Positions 48,116 through 56,157 of a DNA stretch of 64,000 nt are shown here, one piece after another. The stretch is from Microvirga terrestris (GTDB lineage: Bacteria > Pseudomonadota > Alphaproteobacteria > Rhizobiales > Beijerinckiaceae): contig NZ_JADQDN010000004.1 in NCBI RefSeq assembly GCF_015694425.1, forward strand, positions 248,001 to 312,000, in the 5' to 3' direction. The position numbers and the translations under genes are program-made. The stretch's first letter is position 1. Every line of letters begins with the position of its first letter. Under the pieces are notes generated by a model, which saw nothing but the letters and a program-made list of their open reading frames with translations, was not told the origin of the DNA and made no database searches.

Positions 48116-48140
48116 TTCGCCCCGTATTCGCTGACGTTAC
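48116..48140 (-). promoter_or_regulatory. SigF-type promoter for the spondin-domain gene
   Basis: On the minus strand GTAACG (48140-48135), 15 bases, CGAA (48119-48116). Caulobacter SigF promoters are reported with a -35 like GTAACC and a -10 CGAA about 16 bases apart. A second CGAA at 48130-48127 is too close to be used. Confidence 0.5.
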
Positions 48141-48185
48141 TTCATTCACATTCTTGTGAAGTGAAATGTTATAGATATCGGGACC

Positions 48186-48211
48186 GTAACAATCGGACCG
48201 TCCGCCGCGAA
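48186..48211 (+). promoter_or_regulatory. SigF-type promoter for the sigma/anti-sigma operon
   Basis: GTAACA (48186-48191), exactly 16 bases, CGAA (48208-48211). It overlaps the upstream candidate start codon of the sigma gene, which argues for the later GTG at 48232. Autoregulation is typical for this system. Confidence 0.55.
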
Positions 48212-48231
48212 TGAGCCGGAAAGGGGATCGT

Positions 48232-48777
48232 GTGACGGAACACGAAGAAGCCTGGGCGAGCGCCATGCGGTCGGCAAACCGCGGCGACGCAGATGCTTAT
48301 GCGCGCCTGCTGAGCGATGTCGCGCGCGTGCTTCGTCGTGTCATCGCCTCCGATTCCGTCCGGTTGAATTTGGGCAGCAGCGACGTGGAGGATGTCTTGC
48401 AGGATGCCTTGCTGGCGATCCATCTGAAGCGGCACACCTGGGACGAGGCCCGGCCCATCGTGCCCTGGCTGCGGGCGATCGCCCATTACAAGGTTCTCGA
48501 TCACGCCCGCAGGAGCAGGCGCCGGGTCACTGTTCCTGTGGAGAGCGTGGCCGAGATCATCCCGACGCCACAGCCGGAGCCTGGTCTTCCGGCGTCGACA
48601 GGACGATTTCTTGAGATGCTCCCTCGCCGGCAGCGGGAGGTTGTGGAGGCGCTGGCGCTTGATGGTGCCAGTATCCGCGAGGCCGCCCAGCGGCTTAAGA
48701 TGAGCGAGGGAGCCGTGCGCGTTGCCTTGCATCGAGGTCTTGCGGCCCTGGCCGCAAAATTTGGAGGATCGGAGTGA
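48232..48777 (+). CDS. sigF: ECF sigma factor, SigF type
   Basis: 181 residues with region 2 (about 20-95, DVEDVLQDALLAIHLKRHTWDEARPIVPWLRAIAHYKVLDHARR as short pieces) and region 4 (about 125-175, PRRQREVVEALALDGASIREAAQRL). I start at GTG 48232 (VTEHEEAWASAM), with GGGG six bases before it, because the ATG at 48211 lies inside the -10 element. Overlaps nrsF by GTGA. Caulobacter SigF, the best-studied relative, responds to oxidative and heavy-metal stress. Confidence 0.88.
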   Translation: MTEHEEAWASAMRSANRGDADAYARLLSDVARVLRRVIASDSVRLNLGSSDVEDVLQDALLAIHLKRHTWDEARPIVPWLRAIAHYKVLDHARRSRRRVTVPVESVAEIIPTPQPEPGLPASTGRFLEMLPRRQREVVEALALDGASIREAAQRLKMSEGAVRVALHRGLAALAAKFGGSE

Positions 48778-49415
48778 AGACGGACCATCTCATTCACGCC
48801 CTTACCAAGGACCTGCCGGACGGACCTCAGACCGAAGGCCGGCTGTCGGCGGCACGGCTCGTGGCGGCGCTCCTGTTGTCCGGCCTGTTTGTGACTGCGA
48901 TGATTCTTTTCTTCCTCGCTCCAAGTCCTCATCTCGCCCATGGCCCCAATCTCACCACTGCCGTGACTTTGATGGCGGCTCTGGCCCTCACGATCTGCGC
49001 GTTCCGCCTGTCACTTCTGATGCAGCGGCCCGACGCCCGGATCAGGTTAGGCATCCTTGCATGGCCTATTCTGTTGCTCTTGGTGGGGGTCGCTATCGAA
49101 TTGACGCTGCACCCCGCATCGACCTGGACAGGACGCCTGATCGGCGAGAATCCCTTGGGCTGCTTCCTGCTGGTTTCGGGTCTGTCCGTCCCGATTCTGA
49201 TCGCGGCTCTCGGAGTGCTGAGGCAGGGTGCCCCGGTGGAGCCCGGCCTTCAGGGTGCCATGGCAGGGCTGCTCTCCGGCGGCGTCACCTCCATGCTGTA
49301 CGTGCTGCACTGCCCAGAACCCTCTCTTCTTTACATTGCGGCATGGCACGTGCCGGCGGTTCTGGTGGTAAGTTTCATTGGCGCAAAACTGGGAGGTCGC
49401 TGGCTGCGCTGGTAG
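48774..49415 (+). CDS. nrsF: NrsF/DUF1109-family membrane anti-sigma factor
   Basis: 213 residues, six hydrophobic helices. Cysteines C75, C130 and C180; the last two lie where Caulobacter NrsF has its two conserved cysteines needed for signal response. It would hold SigF at the membrane until metal or oxidative stress. GTG start overlapping the sigma stop; GGAGGAT precedes it. The neighbouring genes do not include the DoxX/DUF692 targets seen elsewhere, only the divergent spondin gene. Confidence 0.9.
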   Translation: MKTDHLIHALTKDLPDGPQTEGRLSAARLVAALLLSGLFVTAMILFFLAPSPHLAHGPNLTTAVTLMAALALTICAFRLSLLMQRPDARIRLGILAWPILLLLVGVAIELTLHPASTWTGRLIGENPLGCFLLVSGLSVPILIAALGVLRQGAPVEPGLQGAMAGLLSGGVTSMLYVLHCPEPSLLYIAAWHVPAVLVVSFIGAKLGGRWLRW

Positions 49416-49459
49416 CTGACCCTCGTCAGACGCCTCAAACTTTCCTATTTCATGAGGCC

Positions 49460-50212
49460 ATGAAGACGTTTCTCACCTCTGCCACACGCCTGTTGTCCCG
49501 CCTGCGGCTCAACGAGATTGGCCCGCTACTGTCGCTCTCCGCCTGTGGTTTCTTTGCCTGGGCCTTCATCGAACTCGCCGGCGAGGTGCAGGAGGGGGAT
49601 ACTCATGCGCTCGACAGCCGGCTTCTGCTGGCCCTGCGCGATCCGCAGAATCCAGCCAATCCCCTCGGTCCCTCCTGGCTCGAGGAATCTGCCAGGGACA
49701 TCACAGGGCTCGGCGGCTACGCCATCCTGACCATCATCACCCTGGCCACATGGGTCTATCTGATGATGACCCGACGGCATGGCGCGGCGCTTCTCGTGAT
49801 CGTCGCGATCGTCGGCGGCACGTTGATCTCCACCGGCCTCAAGATGGGCTTCGAGCGGCCCCGGCCGGACCTGGTGCCTCATGCCACCCGGATTTACACT
49901 GCAAGCTTCCCCAGCGGCCATGCCATGATGTCGGCTATCACCTACCTGACGCTCGGCGCCCTGCTTGCTCGTGTGGAGAAGAGTCGGCGCGCCAGCGCCT
50001 TCATCATGGGGCTTGCCATCATCATGACCGTGCTGGTCGGCGTGAGCCGCGTCTATCTCGGCGTCCACTGGCCAAGCGACGTGGTCGCGGGCTGGTCGGT
50101 GGGCGCGGCCTGGGCGGCCCTGTGCTGGTTCGTGGCTATCCAGCTGCAGCGGCGCGGGCAGGTGGAGAAGCCGGGCGAAACCTCGCGCTCATCCGACGAC
50201 AAGCCGGAATGA
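49460..50212 (+). CDS. PAP2-family membrane phosphatase
   Basis: 250 residues, six helices. All three phosphatase motifs are present: KMGFERPRP (KxxxxxxRP), FPSGHAM (PSGH) and SRVYLGVHWPSDVVAG (SRxxxxxHxxxD). It likely dephosphorylates undecaprenyl diphosphate or phosphatidate on the periplasmic side. ATG 49460 with GAGG upstream; a much longer same-frame extension is the shadow of the nrsF region. Overlaps recX by ATGA. Confidence 0.92.
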   Translation: MKTFLTSATRLLSRLRLNEIGPLLSLSACGFFAWAFIELAGEVQEGDTHALDSRLLLALRDPQNPANPLGPSWLEESARDITGLGGYAILTIITLATWVYLMMTRRHGAALLVIVAIVGGTLISTGLKMGFERPRPDLVPHATRIYTASFPSGHAMMSAITYLTLGALLARVEKSRRASAFIMGLAIIMTVLVGVSRVYLGVHWPSDVVAGWSVGAAWAALCWFVAIQLQRRGQVEKPGETSRSSDDKPE

Positions 50213-50760
50213 CGGACGAGACCGGAAAGCCCGTCCGCAAGCCGCCGCGCAAGGTGACGGAGGCCTACCTGCAGCGGGCGGCCATGTCCTATCTCGAACG
50301 CTATGCCTCCTCGGCCGAGAACCTGCGCCGGGTGCTGCGGCGCAAGGTCGACAAGCGCTGCCGCCTGCGCGGCGAGAATCCGGCGGAGTTTCACGACATG
50401 ATCGACGAGGTGGTGGCAAAAAGCCTGAAGATCGGCCTCATCGACGACACCCGCTATGCGGAGGCACGCGTCGCATCCTTACGCCGCCGGGGCGGCTCGG
50501 CCAGGGCCATTCAGGCGAAGCTCTCCGCCAAGGGGGTCGACCGCAGCACCATCGCGGCGGCACTTGAGGGAGAAGACGGCGACGAGGAGCAGGCGGCCCG
50601 CGCCTTCGCTCGCCGGCGCAAGCTCGGACCCTTTCGCCCCGGCGAGCGGGTGCCCTACCGCGACAAGGATCTTGCCGCCATGGCCCGTGCCGGTTTTCGC
50701 TTCGACGTGGCGCGGACCATCATCGAAGGCGAGCGGGACGAGGAGCAGGACAGGCTTTAG
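50209..50760 (+). CDS. recX: RecX-family regulatory protein
   Basis: 183 residues, three-helix repeats typical of RecX (YLERYASSAENLRRVLRRKV, DDTRYAEARVASLRRRGGSARAIQAKLSAKGV, RRRKLGPFRP). RecX restrains RecA filaments. Here it is translationally coupled to the PAP2 gene (ATGA overlap) instead of following recA, an arrangement seen in several Rhizobiales. The C-terminus is charged (ERDEEQDRL). Confidence 0.9.
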   Translation: MTDETGKPVRKPPRKVTEAYLQRAAMSYLERYASSAENLRRVLRRKVDKRCRLRGENPAEFHDMIDEVVAKSLKIGLIDDTRYAEARVASLRRRGGSARAIQAKLSAKGVDRSTIAAALEGEDGDEEQAARAFARRRKLGPFRPGERVPYRDKDLAAMARAGFRFDVARTIIEGERDEEQDRL

Positions 50761-50772
50761 CATCCATCCAAT

Positions 50773-50816
50773 TTTGTCCGGGTATAATTGACATCATGAT
50801 TTAACCCGGATAAAAA
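50773..50816. promoter_or_regulatory. paired inverted operator sites over a promoter, DUF2239 gene
   Basis: Two copies of TTTTrTCCGGGTwwAAT, one forward (core TCCGGGT 50777-50783) and one reversed (core ACCCGGA 50804-50810), 14 of 17 positions alike. Between and beside them lies a promoter: TTGACA 50788-50793, 17 bases, TAAAAA 50811-50816. A dimeric repressor binding both halves would cover the promoter. The regulator is not encoded next door. Confidence 0.6.
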
Positions 50817-50847
50817 CCTGCCATGCTTGTTACTGCAGGGGATGATC

Positions 50848-51426
50848 ATGGCTCACGACAACCAAACATATACGGCCTTCGCGGGGTCTCACCGGGTCGC
50901 CATGGGCGATCTCGCAACCGTTGCGACAAAGGCCAAAGCCTTCCTCGACCAAGGCGAGTCAGCATCCATCCTGATCCTCGACGACGAGACCTGCCGTGTC
51001 GTCGAGGTCGATTTCCGTGGAACGGCTGACGATGTGGTGCAGCGGCTGGAGCTGGCCGCAACCAAGCCGGAGCCGCGAGGCCCAGGCCGACCCAAGCTCG
51101 GTGTGGTGGCCCGCGAGGTCACGCTGCTCCCGCGGCACTGGGAATGGCTCAACGCGCAACCGGGCGGTGCCTCCGTGGCCCTGCGCAAGCTGGTCGAGGA
51201 GGCGCGGCGCAGCAACGAGTCCAAAGACCGCGTGCGGCAGGCCCAGGAGACGCTCTACCGTTTTATGTCGACGCTCGCCGGCGACGAGGCGGGGTTCGAG
51301 GAAGCGTCGCGCGCGCTCTTTGCCGGAGACCGAAAGCTGTTCATGGCTCTGACCCGGCTATGGCCCAAGGATATTCGCGACCATGCCGAGCGACTGGCCA
51401 TCTCCGCCTTCACACCTGAGTCGTGA
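50848..51426 (+). CDS. DUF2239-family protein
   Basis: 192 residues. The start MAHDNQTYTAFAGSHRVAMGDLATVA, the RGPGRPKLGVVAREVTLLPRHWEWL core and the C-terminal DRVRQAQETLYRFMSTLAGDE are characteristic of DUF2239. Basic GRPK motif and helical body suggest nucleic-acid binding, but no function is known. ATG 50848 chosen over the Met at 50842 for spacing to AGGGG. Strong operator-like dyad upstream. Confidence 0.88.
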   Translation: MAHDNQTYTAFAGSHRVAMGDLATVATKAKAFLDQGESASILILDDETCRVVEVDFRGTADDVVQRLELAATKPEPRGPGRPKLGVVAREVTLLPRHWEWLNAQPGGASVALRKLVEEARRSNESKDRVRQAQETLYRFMSTLAGDEAGFEEASRALFAGDRKLFMALTRLWPKDIRDHAERLAISAFTPES

Positions 51427-51435
51427 GGCCGCGCA

Positions 51436-51981
51436 CTAGCGCACGAACATGATCGTCGGCTTGTCCTTGTAGGTGGTGCGGCAGAGCTCGCGGTAGCCGC
51501 ATTTCCCCGCAACACGGATCGACGGCTCGTTATCGGGGGCGATGATGCAGGCCGTGCGCCGGGATCCGAAATGCGCGTCGCCCCACGCGATGGCGGCGCG
51601 GGCGGCTTCCGTCGCATAGCCTTTGCCATGGGCATGAGGCGCAAGCGCCCAGCCAATCTCCGGCATATGGTCGATGGAGGGCTCGATCTCGCGCCGGAAG
51701 TCCGCGAATCCGACCTCTCCGAGGAAGCGCCCCGTCTCCTTCTCGACGATGACCCAGTAGCCGAACCCAAGAGCCGCCCAATGCCCGACATTGCGCAACA
51801 GCCGTCCCCACACCTCTTCGCGAGTCGAAGGCCTGCCGCCAATGAAGCGCGTTACCTCCGGGTCGGTCCATAAAGCGAGATAGTCGTTGAAGTCATCGAC
51901 GCGATGGCCGCGCAAGGCAAGGCGCTCCGTTTCGATGATGGGAACGGCGATGGAAATGGGAGATGATGGGGCAGAAGGCAT
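51436..51981 (-). CDS. GNAT-family N-acetyltransferase (RimJ/RimL-like)
   Basis: 181 residues. TERLALRGHRVDDFNDYLALWTDPEVTRFIGG and the acetyl-CoA-binding APHAHGKGYATEAARAAIAWGD segment, then NEPSIRVAGKCGYR, are the RimJ/RimL pattern. Substrate (protein N-terminus or small molecule) unknown. Start at ATG 51981 (MPSAPSSPISIAVPIIETERL); the longer frame overlaps the zinc-ribbon gene. Convergent with DUF2239. Confidence 0.88.
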   Translation of the reverse strand: MPSAPSSPISIAVPIIETERLALRGHRVDDFNDYLALWTDPEVTRFIGGRPSTREEVWGRLLRNVGHWAALGFGYWVIVEKETGRFLGEVGFADFRREIEPSIDHMPEIGWALAPHAHGKGYATEAARAAIAWGDAHFGSRRTACIIAPDNEPSIRVAGKCGYRELCRTTYKDKPTIMFVR

Positions 51982-52003
51982 CGGTTTCGTCTTGCGGTTC
52001 GAA

Positions 52004-52255
52004 TCACATGTCTTGAACGATGCCATCAGGCATGACGAACTCTGTTCCGCATAGTGTGCAGCGGGCGCCGACCCCGACAATTTCTGCATAGGCATCATGG
52101 TCGTGCAGGGCGCGGAGGCATTTCGGGCAGCGGTATCCCTCCCCGTCTTCGAAATCGTAATCCGGTCCCACATAGGCACAGATCAGGTGGTGGACGATGT
52201 CGTGAGTCTCGGCCTCCTCGGCCTGGCAGACCGGACATGAGACATGGCGCTTCAT
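52004..52255 (-). CDS. 83-aa double zinc-ribbon protein, TackOD1-like
   Basis: Pairs C7xxC10, C43xxC46 and C66xxC69 plus C26 and H23/H24 make two probable zinc sites. The spacing (CPVC, YRCPKCL, CTLCG) resembles the TackOD1/zinc-ribbon output domains seen near glycan and signalling genes; this match is tentative. Start ATG 52255 with GAGAGG upstream. It follows the HlyD-like gene by 9 bases, so it is the third gene of the glycosyltransferase cassette. A sensor, assembly factor or regulator role is possible. Confidence 0.65.
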   Translation of the reverse strand: MKRHVSCPVCQAEEAETHDIVHHLICAYVGPDYDFEDGEGYRCPKCLRALHDHDAYAEIVGVGARCTLCGTEFVMPDGIVQDM

Positions 52256-52264
52256 CAACACCTC

Positions 52265-53314
52265 TCAACCGAGATCGAAGGAGCGGATAAACGCCTCCGC
52301 GATCCAGCTCGCGAGATCCGTGTAATACATGTAGACTCTGACCGTCGAATTGAGGGCAGGGACGGCCACATCGGGATCGAGGCGGATGCGCGCGACCTGA
52401 CCGCGTTGCGGTTCCCGCAGGATCGAGTTCCGACGCCCCTCGAACGTCTCGGAGATCGGCAGGATCTCACTCACGGTTCCCAGAACCCTCGTGCGGCCGA
52501 TGCCGACCACGACCCTGTAGCCCGGCTGCGGGTCGGCAAGCCGGAAATCCGGAATGTACCAATCGATATGAACATCCCTGTCCTGGAAGATCTCCGCGAT
52601 CGATGAACCCGCCAGAATGGTCTCGCCTGCCCGGGCCGGCTGCGCAGCAACGATGCCGGTCACGGGCGAGAACACGCGGCCGCCGTCGAACTCCCGTCCG
52701 GTGCGCTCCAGCTGGCTCTCGATCAGCTCCCGAGTCTCGGCCAGGCGCAGAAGCTGGGTGGAGGCCTCTTCGGCCGCAGCTTCGAGTTCCACCACGTTCT
52801 GCACGGCTTCCGCACGCTCGCGATAAACCGTAGTGCGGTAGGCGAGGCTGGCGCTGTTCGCGTTGCCCTCAAGCCGGCGCAGACTCTCATCGGCGATGCG
52901 CAGGCGCGAGCGGGCGGAACCGAGGGAATCGCGGGCAAGGCGCGCCTTGACGCGCAGCTCCGCCTCGCGGCTCGTTACATCGGCCAGCGCCCGGGTGAGG
53001 TTCGACAGGGTTTCACTGACCTGAGGGGAGCGGATGAGGGCAATCAGCTGGCCCGCCTGAACCTTGGCGCCGGGTGTCACATCCATTCTATGCACCTGGA
53101 CGATGTAGGGCAGCGAGACGATCTCTCGGGGCGCCGAGACGATGCCGGGACCGCTCAGGAACACGAGGGGCATGCTGAAGCGCAACACGAAAAAGCTGAG
53201 CACGCCGATCACCCCCACGGCATAGATCAGGCGCACGAGGCGCCCCGTCGCCGAGCGGCGGCTCTCGACGGGATCGGGCACGTTGGGATCGAGGCGACGG
53301 AGTTGGATGTTCAT
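52265..53314 (-). CDS. HlyD/Alg44-like membrane fusion protein
   Basis: 349 residues. Short cytoplasmic N-terminus, one helix at about 25-50 (LIYAVGVIGVLSFFVL), then a periplasmic biotinyl-lipoyl/HlyD-type barrel with a coiled coil (about 105-195) and the second half lipoyl (GRVFSPVTGIVAAQPARAGETI). Such adaptors carry polysaccharide or substrates through the periplasm (Alg44, BgsB, HlyD). No PilZ domain precedes the helix. It starts 10 bases after the synthase stop, using ATG 53314 with GAAGGA upstream. Confidence 0.82.
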   Translation of the reverse strand: MNIQLRRLDPNVPDPVESRRSATGRLVRLIYAVGVIGVLSFFVLRFSMPLVFLSGPGIVSAPREIVSLPYIVQVHRMDVTPGAKVQAGQLIALIRSPQVSETLSNLTRALADVTSREAELRVKARLARDSLGSARSRLRIADESLRRLEGNANSASLAYRTTVYRERAEAVQNVVELEAAAEEASTQLLRLAETRELIESQLERTGREFDGGRVFSPVTGIVAAQPARAGETILAGSSIAEIFQDRDVHIDWYIPDFRLADPQPGYRVVVGIGRTRVLGTVSEILPISETFEGRRNSILREPQRGQVARIRLDPDVAVPALNSTVRVYMYYTDLASWIAEAFIRSFDLG

Positions 53315-53324
53315 GCATGATCCT

Positions 53325-54566
53325 TCAGGCACGTTGACCGGTCACGGCTCGCCGGACGCGAGGCGGAACGTAGTCGTCGTGGTGCGAGGCGGAGAACAGG
53401 ATCTCGCACGAGAACGCCACAAAACGCGCCACCTTCATCACGACGCCCTGATAGAGCGGGAAGATCAGGGCGGCGGCGAGGCTGAAGAGCGTGGGGGAGC
53501 GGACGAACAGGAGGCTGGCGAGCGCAATGTTGAACAACGCGATGCCGAGCAGGAACAGATAGACGGCCGTGAGAAAAAGCAGGGTCTGCGGTCCGAAAAG
53601 CAGCGTGCAATAGACGAGGTAGAACGGAAACGAGAGAGTCGGCACGAGGTCGAAGACGATAAAGTCGAGACGCTGCAGCGTGTCTGCCAGCCGCTCGGGC
53701 TTGAAGATTTCCATCTCACGGTATTCGATGAGCCTGATGCGTAAGGAATCCCTGTCCCAGCGCTGTCGCTGGCGAATGAGGCTAGCGGGATTGTCGGGCA
53801 CCGCCGTTTCACCCCAGGCTTCCGGTACGAAGCGTACGCGGTAGCCGTAGCGGCGCAGGCGCAGGGTCATCTCGAGATCCTCGCCTGGACCTGGATCGAG
53901 ACCGCCGCGCTCGAGAAAGATATCGCGCCGGTACATGGAGCACGCGCCCGAGCAGCAGGAGATCGCGTTGATCATATTGAGAAAGGATTTTCCGGCGCTG
54001 ATCGACATCAGGTACTCGATTGCCTGAAGGGCCGTGGTGAGCGAAGCATCCTCGTTGCTGACGCCGAGATTGCAGCAGGCCGCCGCTACGCGCGGGTCGC
54101 GGAAAGCGGCAGTGAGTCGCGCCAGCGTCGTGGGTGTGAAAACGGTGTCGGGATCCATGGCCAGGATCAGATCGCCGCGGGCGTAGCGGGCGCCCTCGTT
54201 CACCGCCGGGCTCCTCCCGCAGCGGGTTCCGTGATGGATCACCATACGGACGACGCCGGCGGCGCGCGCTTCTTCCGCAATTGCGAGCGTCCCGTCAGTG
54301 GAACCATCGTCCACCACGATGATCTCCAGGGGCTTCAGCGTCTGCTCGTGTAGTGACCGAAGGGAATGAAGAAGACCCTCACCGCCGTTGAAGGCCGGCA
54401 GGATGATGCTGATCGTCAGGCCTCCCGTAGCCTCAACGATCGCAGGTCTTCGCAACCAGCGCAGGGCAACGAGCGAAACGAGGGAAATCGTATAGCGGGG
54501 GATGTCGAGGACGAAGACCGCAAGAACCAGCAGAACCCAGTCCGCCTGACCCAATAAGAGAAACAT
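53325..54566 (-). CDS. processive GT2 glycosyltransferase (cellulose/hyaluronan-synthase class)
   Basis: 413 residues from ATG 54566. Two N-terminal helices (about 9-38), GT-A domain with VVDD at 84-87, DPD at 138-140, GED at 228-230 and QRQRW at 266-270, then about four to five C-terminal helices. The QxxRW signature marks processive beta-glycan synthases. The upstream 50 residues of the longer frame are not supported. Neither PilZ nor a c-di-GMP RxxxR element is obvious. Head of a three-gene unit with the HlyD-like adaptor and a zinc-ribbon protein. Polymer unknown. Confidence 0.86.
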   Translation of the reverse strand: MFLLLGQADWVLLVLAVFVLDIPRYTISLVSLVALRWLRRPAIVEATGGLTISIILPAFNGGEGLLHSLRSLHEQTLKPLEIIVVDDGSTDGTLAIAEEARAAGVVRMVIHHGTRCGRSPAVNEGARYARGDLILAMDPDTVFTPTTLARLTAAFRDPRVAAACCNLGVSNEDASLTTALQAIEYLMSISAGKSFLNMINAISCCSGACSMYRRDIFLERGGLDPGPGEDLEMTLRLRRYGYRVRFVPEAWGETAVPDNPASLIRQRQRWDRDSLRIRLIEYREMEIFKPERLADTLQRLDFIVFDLVPTLSFPFYLVYCTLLFGPQTLLFLTAVYLFLLGIALFNIALASLLFVRSPTLFSLAAALIFPLYQGVVMKVARFVAFSCEILFSASHHDDYVPPRVRRAVTGQRA

Positions 54567-54775
54567 GTCACTCAATACGGAAGCCCGCTTCTCTTCGTGC
54601 CGTTTCGGTGATGCCGTGCCATCACCACTCTTCACCCCACATTCCGACAACCACTTCGCTTCGCGGGCTCTGGTTAATTCCAAACGGCCAAGAATTGTTC
54701 CGCGATAACATTGCAACTCACAAGAACTGTCCTGTGATCCTCGACAACCAATGGGCGAGTCGAGCTTTCAAATGG

Positions 54776-55420
54776 CTACAGAAGCCCTGCCCCAACATTC
54801 ACGGCCAGCGCCAGAACCGTGGTGTTGAAGAGAAAGGATAGGATCGTGTGTGCGAGCGCCAGGCGGCGCATGCGCCGGGAGACGATGGCCACGTCGGAGG
54901 TCTGCGCCGCGGCACCGAGGTTGAATGAGAAGTAGAGAAAGTCCCAATAATCGGGTCGGCTTTCATGCGGGAACACCAGACCACGACGCTCGCCGCCATC
55001 GCGGTAATATTCGTGAGCGTAATGGATGGCGTAGATGGTGTGCACGAAGAACCAGGAGCAGAGAATGGTGACGGCGGCCATTCCGAGGCTGAAGGCTTGA
55101 TGCCCGGTCTGGTCGTCATGAATACCGGTCAGCTCGACGGCAATCGCGGCAAGGCTCGCGACCGAAGCACCCAATGTCAGGACGAGGACCACGACGGCAC
55201 TCTCGTCCTCCTGCTCCGCCCGTTCCTGCATCTTGGCCGTGGAGGAGCGCAAGGCCATCATCCAGGTAAGCCCCAAGTAACATGCAACACCGATGTCCCA
55301 GGCGACAAGCAGGCGCGAATTTACCGCCCAGGACGACGGCAGAGCCGCGAAGGCCAGGCAGGCCACGACAGCCGAGCCGAGGAGCCGCGGACGCAGGCGG
55401 GCCTTTACGGGGACGATCAT
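54776..55420 (-). CDS. DUF1345 membrane protein
   Basis: 214 residues, five to six hydrophobic helices, with conserved DUF1345 segments (VVLVLTLGASVASLAAIAVEL, IYAIHYAHEYY and DYWDFLYFSFNLGAAAQTSDV). This family is uncharacterised and may be a channel or transporter. Start at ATG 55420. It stands 208 bases from the synthase gene on the same strand; the intervening stretch has no gene or clear element. Confidence 0.88.
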   Translation of the reverse strand: MIVPVKARLRPRLLGSAVVACLAFAALPSSWAVNSRLLVAWDIGVACYLGLTWMMALRSSTAKMQERAEQEDESAVVVLVLTLGASVASLAAIAVELTGIHDDQTGHQAFSLGMAAVTILCSWFFVHTIYAIHYAHEYYRDGGERRGLVFPHESRPDYWDFLYFSFNLGAAAQTSDVAIVSRRMRRLALAHTILSFLFNTTVLALAVNVGAGLL

Positions 55421-55512
55421 CAAAAACTCGCAAACCGGAACGGATGATGGCCTCTGGAGGCCGACGCCTCCTGTCCTAGATCACCACCCTCACGCACAAA
55501 GGAGAGATCAGG

Positions 55513-55935
55513 ATGAACCGCAAGGCAAGAGCCGTCTGGCAGGGCACGGGCAAGGAAGGCACCGGCCACCTCACCTCGGATTCCGGCGTTCTGTCGTCGA
55601 CGCCGTACTCATTCAAAACCCGCTTCGAGAACGAGAAGGGCACGAACCCGGAAGAGCTGATCGCCGCTGCTCATGCGGGTTGCTTCACCATGGCGCTCGC
55701 TTTCCAGCTTCAGGGCGCGGGCTTCACACCGACCGAGCTCACCACGGAAGCGGTGGTCTCCCTCGAACAGGAAGGCAGCGGATTTGCGATCAAGAAATCG
55801 GCCCTGACGCTGAACGCCAACGTGCCCGGCATCGACCGCGCCAAGTTCGAGGAACTCGCCCGCGCGGCGGAGAAGAACTGCCCGGTTTCGAAGGTGCTCA
55901 ACGCCGAGATCACGATGGATTTCACGCTGGCGTAA
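55513..55935 (+). CDS. OsmC-family peroxiredoxin
   Basis: 140 residues. The two redox cysteines are in HAGCFTMAL and KNCPVSKVL, with the N-terminal Glu/Arg pattern of OsmC/Ohr proteins (SGVLSSTPYSF, PEELIAAAHA). It reduces organic hydroperoxides using dihydrolipoamide. Strong ribosome site (AAAGGAGAGATC). Divergent from DUF1345. Confidence 0.92.
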   Translation: MNRKARAVWQGTGKEGTGHLTSDSGVLSSTPYSFKTRFENEKGTNPEELIAAAHAGCFTMALAFQLQGAGFTPTELTTEAVVSLEQEGSGFAIKKSALTLNANVPGIDRAKFEELARAAEKNCPVSKVLNAEITMDFTLA

Positions 55936-55946
55936 GTCTCACGTAG

Positions 55947-56035
55947 TCATCACCGGCCTTGTGCCGGTGATCCCGATTGCATGAGGCGTGACGTTCCTCA
56001 GAATCGAGATGGCCGGGACAAGCCCGGCCATGACG
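55947..56035. repeat. dispersed palindromic repeat, family 2, copy B (inverted)
   Basis: Reverse orientation of the element at 38598-38692: TCATCACCGGCCTTGTGCCGG at the left, GGCCGGGACAAGCCCGGCC near the right. It follows the osmC gene. Confidence 0.8.
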
Positions 56036-56042
56036 TGGTGGG

Positions 56043-56142
56043 TGTCATCCCCGGCGGCCGCAGGCCGGGAAGGGGATCCATGATCACGCTCAGCGCTATG
56101 GATTCCCTTCCCCTCCGCTGGCGCTCCGGCCGGGAATGACAC
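56043..56142. repeat. dispersed palindromic repeat, family 3, copy A
   Basis: TGTCATCCCCGGCGGCCGC... AAGGGGATCCATGAT, mirrored by GGATTCCCTTCCCC...GGCCGGGAATGACAC. Nearly the same element occurs at 61725-61826. Directly downstream of the TRAP binding-protein gene end. Confidence 0.82.
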
Positions 56143-56157
56143 GGAGCGTCTTTAGTT

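Noticed and set aside
48722..49459. N-terminal extension of the PAP2 frame
   Set aside because: It overlaps nrsF and reads as its alternate frame; the PAP2 family starts at ATG 49460.
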